From the NCBI RefSeq assembly GCF_018616375.1, contig NZ_JAEQBB010000004.1, forward strand, positions 124,001-188,000: 64,000 nucleotides of DNA, read 5' to 3'. Both the position numbers and the translations under genes were made by a program. Shown here one piece after another: positions 34,700-44,088 of the stretch. This DNA is from Exiguobacterium sp. J17977. Lineage in GTDB: Bacteria > Bacillota > Bacilli > Exiguobacteriales > Exiguobacteriaceae. Within the stretch, counting starts at the first letter, position 1, and each line of letters opens with the position of its first letter. The notes under the pieces are model-generated. The model had not been told where the DNA came from and made no database searches. It saw only the letters and a list, made by a program, of their open reading frames with translations.

Positions 34700-36337
34700 T
34701 TATTGCATGCGTTCAAGCTTATTATACAGCGTCCGAATCGAAATGTGTAATCGACGGGCGGCCTCCGACTTGTTGCCGTCCGCCTCTTCGATGGCCCGTT
34801 CAATCAAATCCCGCTCATAGCGCGAGACGGCATCCTGTAACGACAGCGCGTCGGTCGGCCGGGCCGATGCGACGCGTGGTGACAGTTGCAGATGGTGCGG
34901 TGCGATCCACTGTTCAGAACTCGCCATATAAATGATTGCCCGCCCGAGCACGTTCTCGAGCTCACGGACGTTGCCTTTCCAATATTGATGTTTCAACAGC
35001 TCGGTCGCCTCGCGGTTCACCCCACGCACGCTGCGGCCGTACTCTTGGTTCAGCTTGCGGACGATGCGTTCGCAGAGTGGCTCGATTTCTTCGAGCCGGT
35101 CCCGGAGCGGCGGGATGTGAATCGGCATCCGGTTGATTCGATAATATAAGTCTTCACGGAACGTGCCGTCCGCCACTTTTTGTTCAAGGTCGGCGTTCGT
35201 CGCCGCGATGATGCGGACGTCGACCGGAATCGCATTCGTACCCCCGACCCGCACGATTTCATGCTCCTGCAGGACACGGAGTAGTTTGACTTGGACATCG
35301 ACCGGCAGTTCGCCGATTTCATCTAAGAAGAGTGAGCCGCCATCGGCCTCTTCGAAATAGCCGACCTTCCCACCACGTTTCGCCCCACTGAATGCGCCGT
35401 CCTCGTAGCCGAACAACTCACTCTCGAGGAGCGTCGGGGAGATGGCCGCGCAATTGACGCGGACGAATTTCTTGTATTTGCGCGGGGACTCACCGTGGAT
35501 GGCGTGGGCGAACAGTTCCTTGCCCGTCCCCGACTCCCCGCGAATAAGGACGGTGACCGGCGTGACCGCGGCGAGGCGGGCCTGTTCGATGACGAAGCGC
35601 ATCGCGTCGCTCGACGCGATGATGTCGGCGAACTGGTATTTCGCCTCGAGGTTGCGGATGCGTGTCTTCGCTTCTTGCAGCTCGTCACGGAGCGCTCGGA
35701 TTTGAGACACGTCCCGGATGACACCGACCGACCCGCGCAACTTCCCTTCGACGATAATCGGTTCGGCATTGACGAGAATGTCGCGCCGCGTCGCCCCGAT
35801 TTGCATCCGGATATCGCGGACTCCTTGCCCGGTCGACAGCACTTTCAAGTGGACACTCTCCTGCATGCCGATGTCGGCCGTCGCCGGCTTGTCGACGACG
35901 TCTTCTTTCTTAAAACCCGTCAGTCGCGTATAGGACGGGTTGATTAAAATCGTGTTCCCGTTATGGTCGGCGACCGAGATTGCCTCGCTCGTACAGTCGA
36001 TAATCGCCTCGAGCATCTGTTGGTTTTGTTTCAACCGTTCGACGACGATGCGGATGAACTCGCCGGGCAAGACGACCGCGTCCGCGAAATGTCCTTTCAA
36101 TTCATCGAACGTCTCGGAGCGGCCCGTCGTCTCAATCACAAAATCGAGACGCTTGTCGGCACACGCCCGCCAATCTCCCGCTGTCATGATCCCCTGGTTC
36201 CGTGCGAGCTGCATCCCTTCGGCCGTCGACTCCGGGTCGATCACGGCGACGACGGTGGCGAGCGGCGAGTCGAGCAACATTTTCAACACCTCGGTCCCGC
36301 CTTTCCCCGCACCGACAATCATCAATCGTTTATTCAT
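34700..36337 (-). CDS. bkdR: Sigma-54-dependent activator of the bkd operon
   Basis: A 545-residue enhancer-binding protein. The N-terminal part (1 to about 100) is a Rossmann-like domain opening MIVGAGKGG. A PAS domain follows (about 108-225, ISVADHNGNTILINPSYTRLTG). The AAA+ core has Walker A RGESGTGKE, the sigma-54-contact loop as GAFSGA (Ser instead of the usual Thr of GAFTGA), Walker B GGSLFLDEIGE and an Arg finger region. A Fis-type helix-turn-helix ends the chain (NKSEAARRLHISIRTLYNKL). B. subtilis BkdR is 692 residues, so this form is shorter. ATG behind GGGGGAT. Confidence 0.93.
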   Translation of the reverse strand: MNKRLMIVGAGKGGTEVLKMLLDSPLATVVAVIDPESTAEGMQLARNQGIMTAGDWRACADKRLDFVIETTGRSETFDELKGHFADAVVLPGEFIRIVVERLKQNQQMLEAIIDCTSEAISVADHNGNTILINPSYTRLTGFKKEDVVDKPATADIGMQESVHLKVLSTGQGVRDIRMQIGATRRDILVNAEPIIVEGKLRGSVGVIRDVSQIRALRDELQEAKTRIRNLEAKYQFADIIASSDAMRFVIEQARLAAVTPVTVLIRGESGTGKELFAHAIHGESPRKYKKFVRVNCAAISPTLLESELFGYEDGAFSGAKRGGKVGYFEEADGGSLFLDEIGELPVDVQVKLLRVLQEHEIVRVGGTNAIPVDVRIIAATNADLEQKVADGTFREDLYYRINRMPIHIPPLRDRLEEIEPLCERIVRKLNQEYGRSVRGVNREATELLKHQYWKGNVRELENVLGRAIIYMASSEQWIAPHHLQLSPRVASARPTDALSLQDAVSRYERDLIERAIEEADGNKSEAARRLHISIRTLYNKLERMQ

Positions 36338-36468
36338 TCAGACATCCCCCATTTTTACCGTTCTGCATTCATGCTACTGAACCTGAACTGATTTCGCAAC
36401 CTCACAAAAAAGGCCGTGTCGACCTATGTATTTTCTGTTAAACTTATGAGTGTTAAGGAGGAGATCCT

Positions 36469-36717
36469 ATGCGCATCATCGCACTGTTGATCTTAATCAT
36501 CCCTGGCCTCTTCGGTGTCTATGGCATCAAGTTACTTCGCGACAGTTTCTTCCTCAAGACGAGCGTCCCGTTCTCTTGGATCGAGTCGGTGGCAGCCGCC
36601 TCAATGTTACAAGGAACGTTCGGACTGTTGATTGCGATGGGCGGGATCGGTTTTGTAGCAGGTTATATCTTCAATCGTGACAAGAAAACAGGCAAAGTCC
36701 CACGAATAGATTCTTGA
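36469..36717 (+). CDS. yqzF: DUF2627 membrane protein (YqzF)
   Basis: An 82-residue protein with two hydrophobic segments (about 3-22 and 43-68) and a short charged tail (NRDKKTGK). It matches the DUF2627/YqzF family, found next to bkdR in B. subtilis as here. Function unknown. ATG behind AAGGAGGAGA. Divergent from bkdR and closed by a strong terminator. Confidence 0.88.
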   Translation: MRIIALLILIIPGLFGVYGIKLLRDSFFLKTSVPFSWIESVAAASMLQGTFGLLIAMGGIGFVAGYIFNRDKKTGKVPRIDS

Positions 36718-36722
36718 ACACA

Positions 36723-36771
36723 AAAAAAGGTTCCCTAACTTGACTTCATTTCAAGTGCGGAACCTTTTTAT
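36723..36771. terminator. Bidirectional terminator after yqzF
   Basis: AAAAAGGTTCC and GGAACCTTTTT pair at the base with a second inner pairing (CTTGA/TCAAG). A7 on the left and T5 on the right allow use in both directions. Confidence 0.85.
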
Positions 36772-36779
36772 TCGTATTG

Positions 36780-37245
36780 AATTGTGATCACTACGGATGA
36801 TCTCCTCTCCTACTTGCTACAATCTTGTGACATGAGGTCCAATGGTCTTCTTAATGAAGAAGTTTGAAAGAAAGTAGTAACTGCCGTCTTGCGTGAACGG
36901 AAACGTACCCATTCGAGTTACTAACGTTTGTTCATCGGGTCATGTCGAACCATCCATCGTGAAGTCGAACGCTTGCCATAAACTGTTCAACGGTTGACAA
37001 CACTCCTTTTGGTCAACTGAACGATTCGTTTTCCCCGGGCACGGTCCCTAGCTTCGAACTCGATGCCGGAATCGCCTCGCGAATGAGCGTACGTCGCGAC
37101 CTCTCGTCGGGACGATGACGATTTGAGATGTCGTTCCCACCTCTGAGCTATTAACGGATAGCGGTCCGAGATGATTTCTTGCTCTAACCCGTTCCGGAAC
37201 ACGTTAGAAAGCGTTCATCTGACGCTCGTCCAAGTAACTTGGTAC
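36780..37245 (-). pseudogene. Gene-free stretch between yqzF and spo0A, possible decayed gene
   Basis: No intact gene is visible in this stretch. A GTG-initiated frame of 71 codons (36987-37202) and coherent-looking fragments in the other two minus-strand frames (for example GTFPFTQDGSYYFLSNFF around 36860-36910, after an in-frame stop) suggest a coding sequence broken by frameshifts and stops. A consensus promoter sits at one end and a terminator at the other, which is how a former gene would look. I could not identify the ancestral protein, and random frames remain possible. Confidence 0.3.
37230..37242. promoter_or_regulatory. 13-bp perfect palindrome just downstream of a promoter
   Basis: CCAAGTAACTTGG is a perfect inverted repeat (6-1-6) located 10-22 bases after the -10 box at 37252-37257 on the minus strand, the position of a repressor operator. 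No regulator can be named. Confidence 0.5.
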
Positions 37246-37251
37246 ACCTTT

Positions 37252-37279
37252 ATTATAACAAGTCTCGCCCGATTTGCAA
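37252..37279 (-). promoter_or_regulatory. Strong sigma-A promoter pointing into the gene-free stretch
   Basis: On the minus strand TTGCAA and TATAAT are 16 bases apart, with TG before the -10 box (extended -10). A cre-like sequence (AGAAAGCGCTTGCA, two mismatches) overlaps the -35. No intact gene follows within 500 bases. Confidence 0.65.
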
Positions 37280-37297
37280 GCGCTTTCTTTCACAAAG

Positions 37298-37328
37298 TAA
37301 AAGAAAATCAGGAGGAGGCCCTCCTGAT
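37298..37328 (-). terminator. Terminator of spo0A
   Basis: TCAGGAGG and CCTCCTGA pair around a four-base loop just after the spo0A stop; on the minus strand TTTTCTTTT follows. Confidence 0.8.
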
Positions 37329-37331
37329 CGA

Positions 37332-38063
37332 TTATTGCTGTTTGAACGATTGATACGTGACGAAATACGAGATAAATTCTGAGTTTTTCGGACTGCGCTC
37401 GCGCTCGGGACGACCATCGAACATCTCGTGGTCCCGCATCCCGTTCTCCCATGCCGTCTTGATGGCGTGGCGCATCGCCCGCTCGACGCGGGACGAGGTC
37501 GTCTCATGCTCTTTCGCGACCATCGGATAGAGTTCCTTCGTAATCAAGCCGAGCAACTCTTGACGCTCCCGGACGTAGACGACCGCTTGGCGGATATATT
37601 TGAACCCTTTGATGCGCGGCGAGATGCCGAGCTGTTGCAACAAGAGCGAGATATCAAGTTCTTCTGGCGACATCGCCTCGAACTCACGGCTCGAACCAGC
37701 GGCGAGTTCGCGGATTTTTGTGATCAGTTGCTGAATGTTGAACGGTTTGACTAAAAAGTAAGAAGCGCCGAGTTGCACGGCCTGCTTCGTGACTTCATCT
37801 TTTCCGAACGCACTGAGCATAATCACTTCCGGCTTGGCGTGCGCCAATTCCGTCTGTAACCGTTCGAGGACGCCGATGCCGTCTAGGTGAGGCATGATGA
37901 TGTCGAGCAGGAGCACGTCCGGCTGGTGTGTCTTGACGACGTCTAAGCATGCCTCGCCGTCGTAGGCGGTCCCGACGACTTTTAAATCGTCTTCGGACTC
38001 GAGTTGGCGGGTCAACAGATCGACGATTTCTCGATTGTCGTCCGCGATGCATAATGTGATCAA
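37332..38063 (-). CDS. spo0A: Stage 0 sporulation protein A (response regulator)
   Basis: A 243-residue Spo0A. The receiver domain has ADDN with paired Asp, the phospho-acceptor Asp in LLLDIIMPH and Lys in LVKPFN. The C-terminal DNA-binding domain keeps the Spo0A hallmark SRVERAMRHAIKTAWENG (recognition helix) and PKNSEFIS. It is about 24 residues shorter than the B. subtilis protein (267 aa), mostly in the linker and tail. The start is TTG behind AGGGGTG, directly after recN. The genus is regarded as non-spore-forming, so the regulator probably controls other transition-state genes (inference). spoIVB, normally between recN and spo0A, is absent. Confidence 0.95.
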   Translation of the reverse strand: MITLCIADDNREIVDLLTRQLESEDDLKVVGTAYDGEACLDVVKTHQPDVLLLDIIMPHLDGIGVLERLQTELAHAKPEVIMLSAFGKDEVTKQAVQLGASYFLVKPFNIQQLITKIRELAAGSSREFEAMSPEELDISLLLQQLGISPRIKGFKYIRQAVVYVRERQELLGLITKELYPMVAKEHETTSSRVERAMRHAIKTAWENGMRDHEMFDGRPERERSPKNSEFISYFVTYQSFKQQ

Positions 38064-39761
38064 TTAAGACACCCCTTCGATAAACTTCCGTTTTAATTGG
38101 AGAGACATGGTAAGCAGTTCCTCCACATGTTGTTTCGTCAATTCCGTCATCTGCGCCCCGGCAATCATTCGTCCGAGTTCATCGACCCGTTCGGCATGTC
38201 CGAGCGTCGAGACGTTCGTCTTCGTGCGCTCATCCGTCTCCGTCTTCGTGATATACAAGTGCTGGTCCGCCATGGCGGCCACCTGGGCCAAATGGGTGAT
38301 GCAGAGCACTTGCGATCCGACCGACAGGCGGAAAATTTTCTCGCCCATCGCTTGGGCGACCCGTCCCGACACGCCTGTGTCGACTTCGTCGAAGATGATG
38401 GACGCGACACCGACCGTGCGCGAGAAAATCGACTTCAACGCGAGCATGACACGGGACAACTCTCCGCCTGAGGCGACTTTGGCGAGCGGCTTGAACGGTT
38501 CGCCGACGTTCGTCATCATGTAGAACTCGACTTGGTCAAGTCCGTCCGCTTTGAACGGCCCTTCTTTGAACCGGACTTCGAATTGGGTCTTCTCCATATA
38601 CAATTCTTTCAATTCACGCTGAATCGCCTTCTCGAGCTCGGTCGCCGCTTGTTTGCGTGCCGCCGATAACGCCAGTCCGGTCGTACGTACTTGTTGCTCG
38701 AGCCGGGCGAGCCGGTCCGATAGTTCTTGCAAATGTTCTTCCCGATTCGTCATCGATTTTAACTCGTCGGCGATTTTCTCCCCATACGTGATGACCTCAT
38801 CAATCGTAGCCCCGTATTTCCGTTTCAACTGTTGGAACAAGGCGAGCCTCGTCTCAATCTCATCAAGTCGAATCGGGTCAAATTCGAGTGAATCGAGCTG
38901 GTCACGCAGCTGGAATTTGGCGTCCTCGAGCAAGAAGTAAGCGTTCGAGATCGTCTCGGCCATCGGCGCGAGCGATGTCGACAAGGAGGAAGCTTCCTCC
39001 ATCTCGCGCATGGCAATCCCGATTTGGTCGAGTCCTTTCGATTCGTCGGCGACGGCCTCATACGATAACCGTACGTGTTGATGAATCCGCTCGAAGTTGG
39101 CGAGCTCGTTCCGTTCCTCGGTGAGCGCTTGTTCTTCCCCGACCTTCAGTTCGGCCGCCTCAATCTCATTTGTCTGGAACGCGAGCAGGTCCATGCGTTG
39201 GGCCAGCTCTTGTTCGCTTTGACTCAATCGCTTCAACTCATCGGCGACGTTCTTCCAATCGACGTAAGCCTCACGATAACGCTCGAGGAGCGGCGCGAGC
39301 TCGGCTTCGGCAAAACTATCTAAAATGCCGAGATGGTATTCGGCATCCATCAAGTGTTGATGCTCATGCTGGCCGTGAATATCGACGAGCAGCCGTCCGA
39401 GCTCACGAAGCGTCGACAACGGCATCATCTTGCCGTTGACACGGCAGACGCTCTTTCCGCTGCTATGTAGGTCGCGGCGCAAAATGACGGTCCCTTCTTC
39501 AATCTCGATACCGTATTGGGTCGCCGCCTCGATAATCGGATGATCTGGTTCGACGTTGAACAGCCCTTCGATCTCCGCCTTGTCTTGGCCATAGCGGACG
39601 AACTCGCTCGAACCACGGCCCCCGACGAGCAGGCCGATCGCATCGAGCAAGATGGATTTCCCCGCCCCGGTCTCACCCGTCAATACGGTCATCCCACGCT
39701 TGAACGTGATATTCAGTTCATCGATGATCGCAAATTGTTTGATCGATAGTTCTGCTAACAT
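38064..39761 (-). CDS. recN: DNA repair protein RecN
   Basis: A 565-residue SMC-like ATPase that acts early in double-strand break repair. Walker A GETGAGKSILLDAIGLL is near the N terminus, a long coiled-coil section fills the middle, and the C-terminal ATPase half has LSRVMLALKSI and Walker B IIFDEVDTGVSG. Length matches B. subtilis RecN (576 aa). ATG at 39761 behind GAGGTGAATT; a longer frame is not supported. Between ahrC and spo0A as in B. subtilis, but with no spoIVB after it. Confidence 0.96.
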   Translation of the reverse strand: MLAELSIKQFAIIDELNITFKRGMTVLTGETGAGKSILLDAIGLLVGGRGSSEFVRYGQDKAEIEGLFNVEPDHPIIEAATQYGIEIEEGTVILRRDLHSSGKSVCRVNGKMMPLSTLRELGRLLVDIHGQHEHQHLMDAEYHLGILDSFAEAELAPLLERYREAYVDWKNVADELKRLSQSEQELAQRMDLLAFQTNEIEAAELKVGEEQALTEERNELANFERIHQHVRLSYEAVADESKGLDQIGIAMREMEEASSLSTSLAPMAETISNAYFLLEDAKFQLRDQLDSLEFDPIRLDEIETRLALFQQLKRKYGATIDEVITYGEKIADELKSMTNREEHLQELSDRLARLEQQVRTTGLALSAARKQAATELEKAIQRELKELYMEKTQFEVRFKEGPFKADGLDQVEFYMMTNVGEPFKPLAKVASGGELSRVMLALKSIFSRTVGVASIIFDEVDTGVSGRVAQAMGEKIFRLSVGSQVLCITHLAQVAAMADQHLYITKTETDERTKTNVSTLGHAERVDELGRMIAGAQMTELTKQHVEELLTMSLQLKRKFIEGVS

Positions 39762-39774
39762 ACGATAATTCACC

Positions 39775-40224
39775 TCATAACATTCCGAGTAGTCGTTCGA
39801 TGATTCGCTTCGCCTGGTCTTCGTCCCGGGCAATCATCAAAATCGTGTCATCGCCACACACCGTTCCAATCAACTCATCCCATGACAAATGGTCGATTAA
39901 CACACCGATTGCATCCGCATTGCCGGGCAACACTTTCATGACGACCAAGTTTTGGGCCGAGTCGACCGAGACGAAACTGTCGCCGAGAATCCGCTTCATT
40001 TTGCCGTACGGGTTGAAACGTTGATCGGCCGGCAGGCTATATTTATAGCGCCCGTCGTTGAGTGGTACTTTGACGAGATGGAGCTCTTTAATGTCCCGTG
40101 ACACCGTTGCCTGGGTCACTGGATATCCAGAGCGATGCAGCTCGTCGACGAGCTCGTCTTGCGTCTCGATTTCACGGTTTGTCACGATTTCTCGAATTTT
40201 AATCAAACGCTGTCCTTTATTCAT
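39775..40224 (-). CDS. ahrC: Arginine repressor/activator AhrC (ArgR)
   Basis: A 149-residue ArgR family regulator, exactly the length of B. subtilis AhrC. The winged-helix N terminus (about 1-70) has [16 protein letters not shown], and the C-terminal arginine-binding and hexamerisation domain has [13 protein letters not shown]. It represses arginine biosynthesis and activates arginine catabolism. ATG at 40224 behind GAGGTG. It precedes recN by 13 bases, so they probably form one operon. Confidence 0.95.
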   Translation of the reverse strand: MNKGQRLIKIREIVTNREIETQDELVDELHRSGYPVTQATVSRDIKELHLVKVPLNDGRYKYSLPADQRFNPYGKMKRILGDSFVSVDSAQNLVVMKVLPGNADAIGVLIDHLSWDELIGTVCGDDTILMIARDEDQAKRIIERLLGML

Positions 40225-40335
40225 ACTCGCTGACACCTCATTTGTTGTTTCACATACTCAGTATCATTCTAAAGTATTGTCGAAAAAAGGTCTAGCATTC
40301 GCAGGATGATTTCCCCAGTCGGTCGCCTCCACGCA

Positions 40336-40366
40336 TAAAAAAGCTGCAGACGTTTCGTCTGCAGCT
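40336..40366 (-). terminator. Terminator of tlyA (yqxC)
   Basis: GAGCTGCAGACG and CGTCTGCAGC form a GC-rich stem followed on the minus strand by TTTTTTA. It separates the dxs-side operon from ahrC. Confidence 0.82.
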
Positions 40367-41187
40367 CAAGCGTTCTTCTTCAATTGCGCGTGGGCGGCGT
40401 CGATGACCGCGTCCACGTCGATGGCTGGGTCGACACTGCCGACACCGGTGAACCGGGCGAACAATAAGAATTCGATATTCCCATCCCCACCGGTGATCGG
40501 TGAAAAGTCGAGTCCCGCAACTTCGAATCCTTCCGAGGCGAAGTAACGGACCATGTCGTCGACGACCCGTTCATGGATGGCCCGGTCCCGGACGATGCCT
40601 TTTTTACCGACATCGGCCTTCCCGGCCTCAAATTGCGGTTTGACGAGCGCCATGACGATGCCGTTGGGCTTCAAAATCGTCTTCAACGGCGGAATCATGA
40701 GCCGCAGCGAGATGAACGAGACATCAATCGTCGCGAAATCCGGCGCCACCGGGAACTGGTCCGCGGTCGCATGGCGGAAGTTCATCCGCTCCATGACGAC
40801 GACGCGGTCATCGCTCCGAAGTTTCCATGCCAACTGGTTATAGCCGACGTCGACGGCATACATCTGCGTTGCCCCGTTTTGGAGCGCACAATCGGTGAAC
40901 CCCCCTGTCGATGAGCCGATATCGATGCCGATGTTACCTGCCACATCGAACGGGAAGACGTGGAGCGCTTTCTCAAGCTTCAGTCCGCCCCGTCCGACGT
41001 ATGGCAACACTTGGCCTTTCACTTCGAGCGGGATGTCGTCGAACACTTTGTCGCCCGCCTTGTCGAGCCGTTCGGTCCCGCTATAGACGAGCCCGGCCAT
41101 GACAGACCGCTTCGCCTTCTCTCTCGTCTCCGCTAACCCGCGGTCGACGAGGAGAACATCTAATCTAGTTTTCTTTCGTTTTTCCAT
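40366..41187 (-). CDS. yqxC: TlyA-family rRNA methyltransferase (YqxC)
   Basis: A 273-residue TlyA/hemolysin-A-like protein. The N-terminal S4 RNA-binding domain (about 1-60) has TRLDVLLVDRGLAETREKAKR, and the C-terminal FtsJ-type methyltransferase has DIGSSTGGFTDCALQNGA and VDVGYNQLAW. The family 2'-O-methylates ribosomal RNA. ATG behind GAGGAAC, six bases after dxs. The 3' end borders a terminator, so this is the last gene of the xse-isp-dxs-tlyA row. Confidence 0.92.
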   Translation of the reverse strand: MEKRKKTRLDVLLVDRGLAETREKAKRSVMAGLVYSGTERLDKAGDKVFDDIPLEVKGQVLPYVGRGGLKLEKALHVFPFDVAGNIGIDIGSSTGGFTDCALQNGATQMYAVDVGYNQLAWKLRSDDRVVVMERMNFRHATADQFPVAPDFATIDVSFISLRLMIPPLKTILKPNGIVMALVKPQFEAGKADVGKKGIVRDRAIHERVVDDMVRYFASEGFEVAGLDFSPITGGDGNIEFLLFARFTGVGSVDPAIDVDAVIDAAHAQLKKNA

Positions 41188-41193
41188 AGTTCC

Positions 41194-43086
41194 TCACACA
41201 TTCTGTCGATTTGTCACTTGAACGAACTGCTGAACCGAGTCAGCGATTTGCGTCGGTCGGAGCCCGATTTCTTCGAGCAGCTGATTGACGCCGCCATGTT
41301 CGATATAGCGGTCCGGAATGCCGAGGCGGAGCACACGCGGGAACTGCCCGGCGTCGCTCGCATGTTCGAGCACGCTGCTGCCGAAGCCACCGGCAAGCGC
41401 TGCTTCCTCTAACGTGACGAGCGGGATGCCTTCCGCATATAAAGCGGTGAGCATGGCGTCGTCCAGCGGTTTAATCGTCCGAGCATTGATGACGCGGACG
41501 CTCACTTGTCCTTCAAGCAGGGCGCGTACTTCGAGCGCGTCTTGCACTTGCGGGCCGAACGTCAAGATGGCGACGTCCGTCCCATCAGCGACCGTCTCCC
41601 AGACGTCGAGCGGCAATTCGCGGAGCGTCTCGCTCATCGGTGTACCGATTCCTTCTCCACGCGGGAAGCGGACGGCAATTGGACCGTCGTCATACTTCAG
41701 CGCTGAATAGACGAGATGTTGCAACTCTTCCTCGTCTTTCGCCATCAAGATGCGAATGTTCGGGACGTGGCGCATGAAGGCAATATCGAATACCCCTTGG
41801 TGCGTCTCCCCGTCCGCCCCGACGAGACCGGAACGATCGATCGTGAAGACGACGTTCAAGTTTTGACGGCAAATGTCATGCACGAGTTGATCATAGGCGC
41901 GTTGGAAGAACGTCGAATAAATCGAGACGACCGGCTTCAAGCCTTGTGTCGCTTGTCCTCCGGCCAATGTGACCGCATGCTGTTCGGCGATGCCGACGTC
42001 AAACATCCGCTCCGGGAAGCGCTTGTTGAAGCAATCGAGTTTCGAGCCAACGCTCATCGCTGGTGTGATGAGTGTCACGCGCTCGTCCGTCTCGGCGACT
42101 TTCGTGATCGTCTCAGCGACGACCTTCGAATAGCTCGGTCCTTTGACCTTGCCTTTGATGACTTCTCCCGACTCGATTTTATACGGTCCGAGGCCGTGCC
42201 ACGTGCCGACACCATCGAGTTCGGCCGGGCGATAGCCCTTGCCTTTTTTCGTGATGACGTGGACGATGACCGGTCCATCGATTTTCTTGGCGTACTCGAG
42301 CGTCTCGAGCAGGTCGCGTAAATCGTGCCCGTCTGTCGGTCCGAAGTACGTGAATCCGAGCTCTTCGAAGAACGTCCCCGGGATGAGCGCTGATTTCAGC
42401 ATATCCTTCACACGTTCCCCGCTCCGTTCGAGCGAGTTGCCGACGATCGGGATGTGTTTGATGAGCGTCTCGACTTCTTCACGGGCGTGTTTCAATTTAC
42501 GCGACGAGCGCATCCGGCCGAGCATATTGTGCATCGCACCGACGTTCGGGGCGATCGACATCTCATTGTCGTTCAAGATGACGATGACGTTTTGTTTCTC
42601 TGCGCCGATATGGTTCAGTGCTTCGAGCGCCATTCCCCCCGTGAGCGCCCCGTCCCCGATGATGGCGATGGCCCGGTCGTTCGTGCGGCCTTTCAATTCG
42701 TTGGCGATGGCAATCCCCATCGCGGCCGACAACGACGTCGAGCTATGGCCCGTCTCCCAGACGTCGTGATCGCTCTCACAACGCTTCGGGAACCCGCATA
42801 AGCCGTTGTATTGGCGGAGCGTGTCGAACTGGCTCGTCCGTCCCGTCAAAATTTTGTGGACGTAGGCTTGATGCCCCACATCCCATACGAGTTGGTCTTT
42901 CGGACTGTCAAATACACGGTGCAAGGCAAGCGTCAATTCGACAACCCCTAGGTTTGGCCCCAAGTGCCCCCCCGTTTCTGCCAATTTTTCAATCAAAAAC
43001 CGTCTGATGTCCGCGCCGAGTGCTTCTAACTCGGGCACCGACATCCTTTTTAAAAATGACGGGTCTTGAATGGATGTCAAGTCCAT
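41194..43086 (-). CDS. dxs: 1-deoxy-D-xylulose-5-phosphate synthase
   Basis: A 630-residue thiamine diphosphate enzyme, first step of the MEP isoprenoid pathway. It has [15 protein letters not shown]-like [15 protein letters not shown], the cofactor motif [17 protein letters not shown] with DNEMSI, and [10 protein letters not shown] in the pyrimidine domain. The start is the ATG at 43086 giving [13 protein letters not shown], as in B. subtilis Dxs. It lies next to ispA but is separated from it by a terminator, so it likely has its own promoter. Confidence 0.96.
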   Translation of the reverse strand: MDLTSIQDPSFLKRMSVPELEALGADIRRFLIEKLAETGGHLGPNLGVVELTLALHRVFDSPKDQLVWDVGHQAYVHKILTGRTSQFDTLRQYNGLCGFPKRCESDHDVWETGHSSTSLSAAMGIAIANELKGRTNDRAIAIIGDGALTGGMALEALNHIGAEKQNVIVILNDNEMSIAPNVGAMHNMLGRMRSSRKLKHAREEVETLIKHIPIVGNSLERSGERVKDMLKSALIPGTFFEELGFTYFGPTDGHDLRDLLETLEYAKKIDGPVIVHVITKKGKGYRPAELDGVGTWHGLGPYKIESGEVIKGKVKGPSYSKVVAETITKVAETDERVTLITPAMSVGSKLDCFNKRFPERMFDVGIAEQHAVTLAGGQATQGLKPVVSIYSTFFQRAYDQLVHDICRQNLNVVFTIDRSGLVGADGETHQGVFDIAFMRHVPNIRILMAKDEEELQHLVYSALKYDDGPIAVRFPRGEGIGTPMSETLRELPLDVWETVADGTDVAILTFGPQVQDALEVRALLEGQVSVRVINARTIKPLDDAMLTALYAEGIPLVTLEEAALAGGFGSSVLEHASDAGQFPRVLRLGIPDRYIEHGGVNQLLEEIGLRPTQIADSVQQFVQVTNRQNV

Positions 43087-43167
43087 GATGACCATCCTTT
43101 CTCCTGTCTTATTACTGATTCGTACCTTACATTTTACAAGAATGTGTCGATAGATGCTATACATTCA

Positions 43168-43205
43168 CAAAAACAAAGGTGACACGATGTGCTCATCGTG
43201 TCACC
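43168..43205 (-). terminator. Terminator of ispA
   Basis: GGTGACACGATG and CATCGTGTCACC form a perfect 12-base-pair stem with a four-base loop, followed on the minus strand by TTTGTTTTT. Confidence 0.9.
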
Positions 43206-43209
43206 GAGA

Positions 43210-44088
43210 TTAATGATTGCGTTGCACGACGAAATCGAGAAGCTCTCGCAAACGGGGGGCCTCGACCGATAGTTCGGCCAATGCGGCCTCGCTTGCCAAG
43301 ACTTCCCGTTCGAGCGCTTGCTTCGCCCCATCGAGCCCGAGCAGCTTCGGATAAGTCGCTTTATCGTTGCCTTCGTCCGAACCGACCCGCTTGCCGATGA
43401 GCGCCTCGTCTCCCTCGACGTCCAAAATATCGTCTTGGATTTGGAAGGCGATCCCGAGATGGTTCCCGAAGCGAACGAGCGCCTGTCGGTCTGCCACCGG
43501 GGCGTCAGCCAAAATCGCGCCCGCCTCTAGGGCGTAGACGAGCAGTGCCCCCGTCTTGCGCTCATGAATCGATTGCAACGTCGCCAGCGACACGCCGGCG
43601 CGTTTTTCGGCGAGCATATCATCGAGCTGCCCCCCGACCATGCCGGCGCTGCCTGCCGCTTCACTGAAGCGGGCGATGAGCAAGATGCTCTTCGCCGGTT
43701 CGAGCTCCGCATGGGCCAGAATCCGAAACGCGTCCGTCAACAAGGCGTCACCTGCGAGAATCGCGGTCGCCTCATCGAACTGACGATGATTCGTCGGACG
43801 CCCGCGCCTTACGTCATCATCATCCATCGCCGGAAGGTCGTCGTGGATGAGGGAGTACGTGTGGACCATCTCGAGAGCGACGGCCGCATCATGACCGAGC
43901 GCCCGTGAACGACCATATGTATCGAGGACGGCATAAAGGAGAGCCGGTCGAATCCGTTTCCCCCCTGCCTCGAGCGAGTACGTCATCGATTGGAATAAAC
44001 GTTCCGGCATCGACGACGCGTCGATGAGACGGCGCGTCGCCGTCTCCACTTCCTGCTTCCACTCTTGGAGATAGGCTTGCGCGCTCAT
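43210..44088 (-). CDS. ispA: Farnesyl diphosphate synthase (polyprenyl synthetase)
   Basis: A 292-residue trans-prenyltransferase. The first aspartate-rich motif is in IHDDLPAMDDDDVRRG and the second in QIQDDILD. It condenses isopentenyl diphosphate with allylic diphosphates for quinones and undecaprenyl carriers. Its ATG overlaps the xseB stop by four bases, so it is coupled to the exonuclease VII genes as in B. subtilis. Confidence 0.95.
   Translation of the reverse strand: MSAQAYLQEWKQEVETATRRLIDASSMPERLFQSMTYSLEAGGKRIRPALLYAVLDTYGRSRALGHDAAVALEMVHTYSLIHDDLPAMDDDDVRRGRPTNHRQFDEATAILAGDALLTDAFRILAHAELEPAKSILLIARFSEAAGSAGMVGGQLDDMLAEKRAGVSLATLQSIHERKTGALLVYALEAGAILADAPVADRQALVRFGNHLGIAFQIQDDILDVEGDEALIGKRVGSDEGNDKATYPKLLGLDGAKQALEREVLASEAALAELSVEAPRLRELLDFVVQRNH

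Noticed and set aside
36987-37202. 71-codon ORF as an intact gene or a transposase fragment
   Set aside because: No ribosome binding site, no recognised domain, and coherent pieces lie in other frames; kept only as a possible decayed gene.
43139-43209. Perfect palindrome GGTGACACGATG/CATCGTGTCACC as a regulator site
   Set aside because: It is followed by a T tract right after ispA on the minus strand, so it is better explained as an intrinsic terminator.
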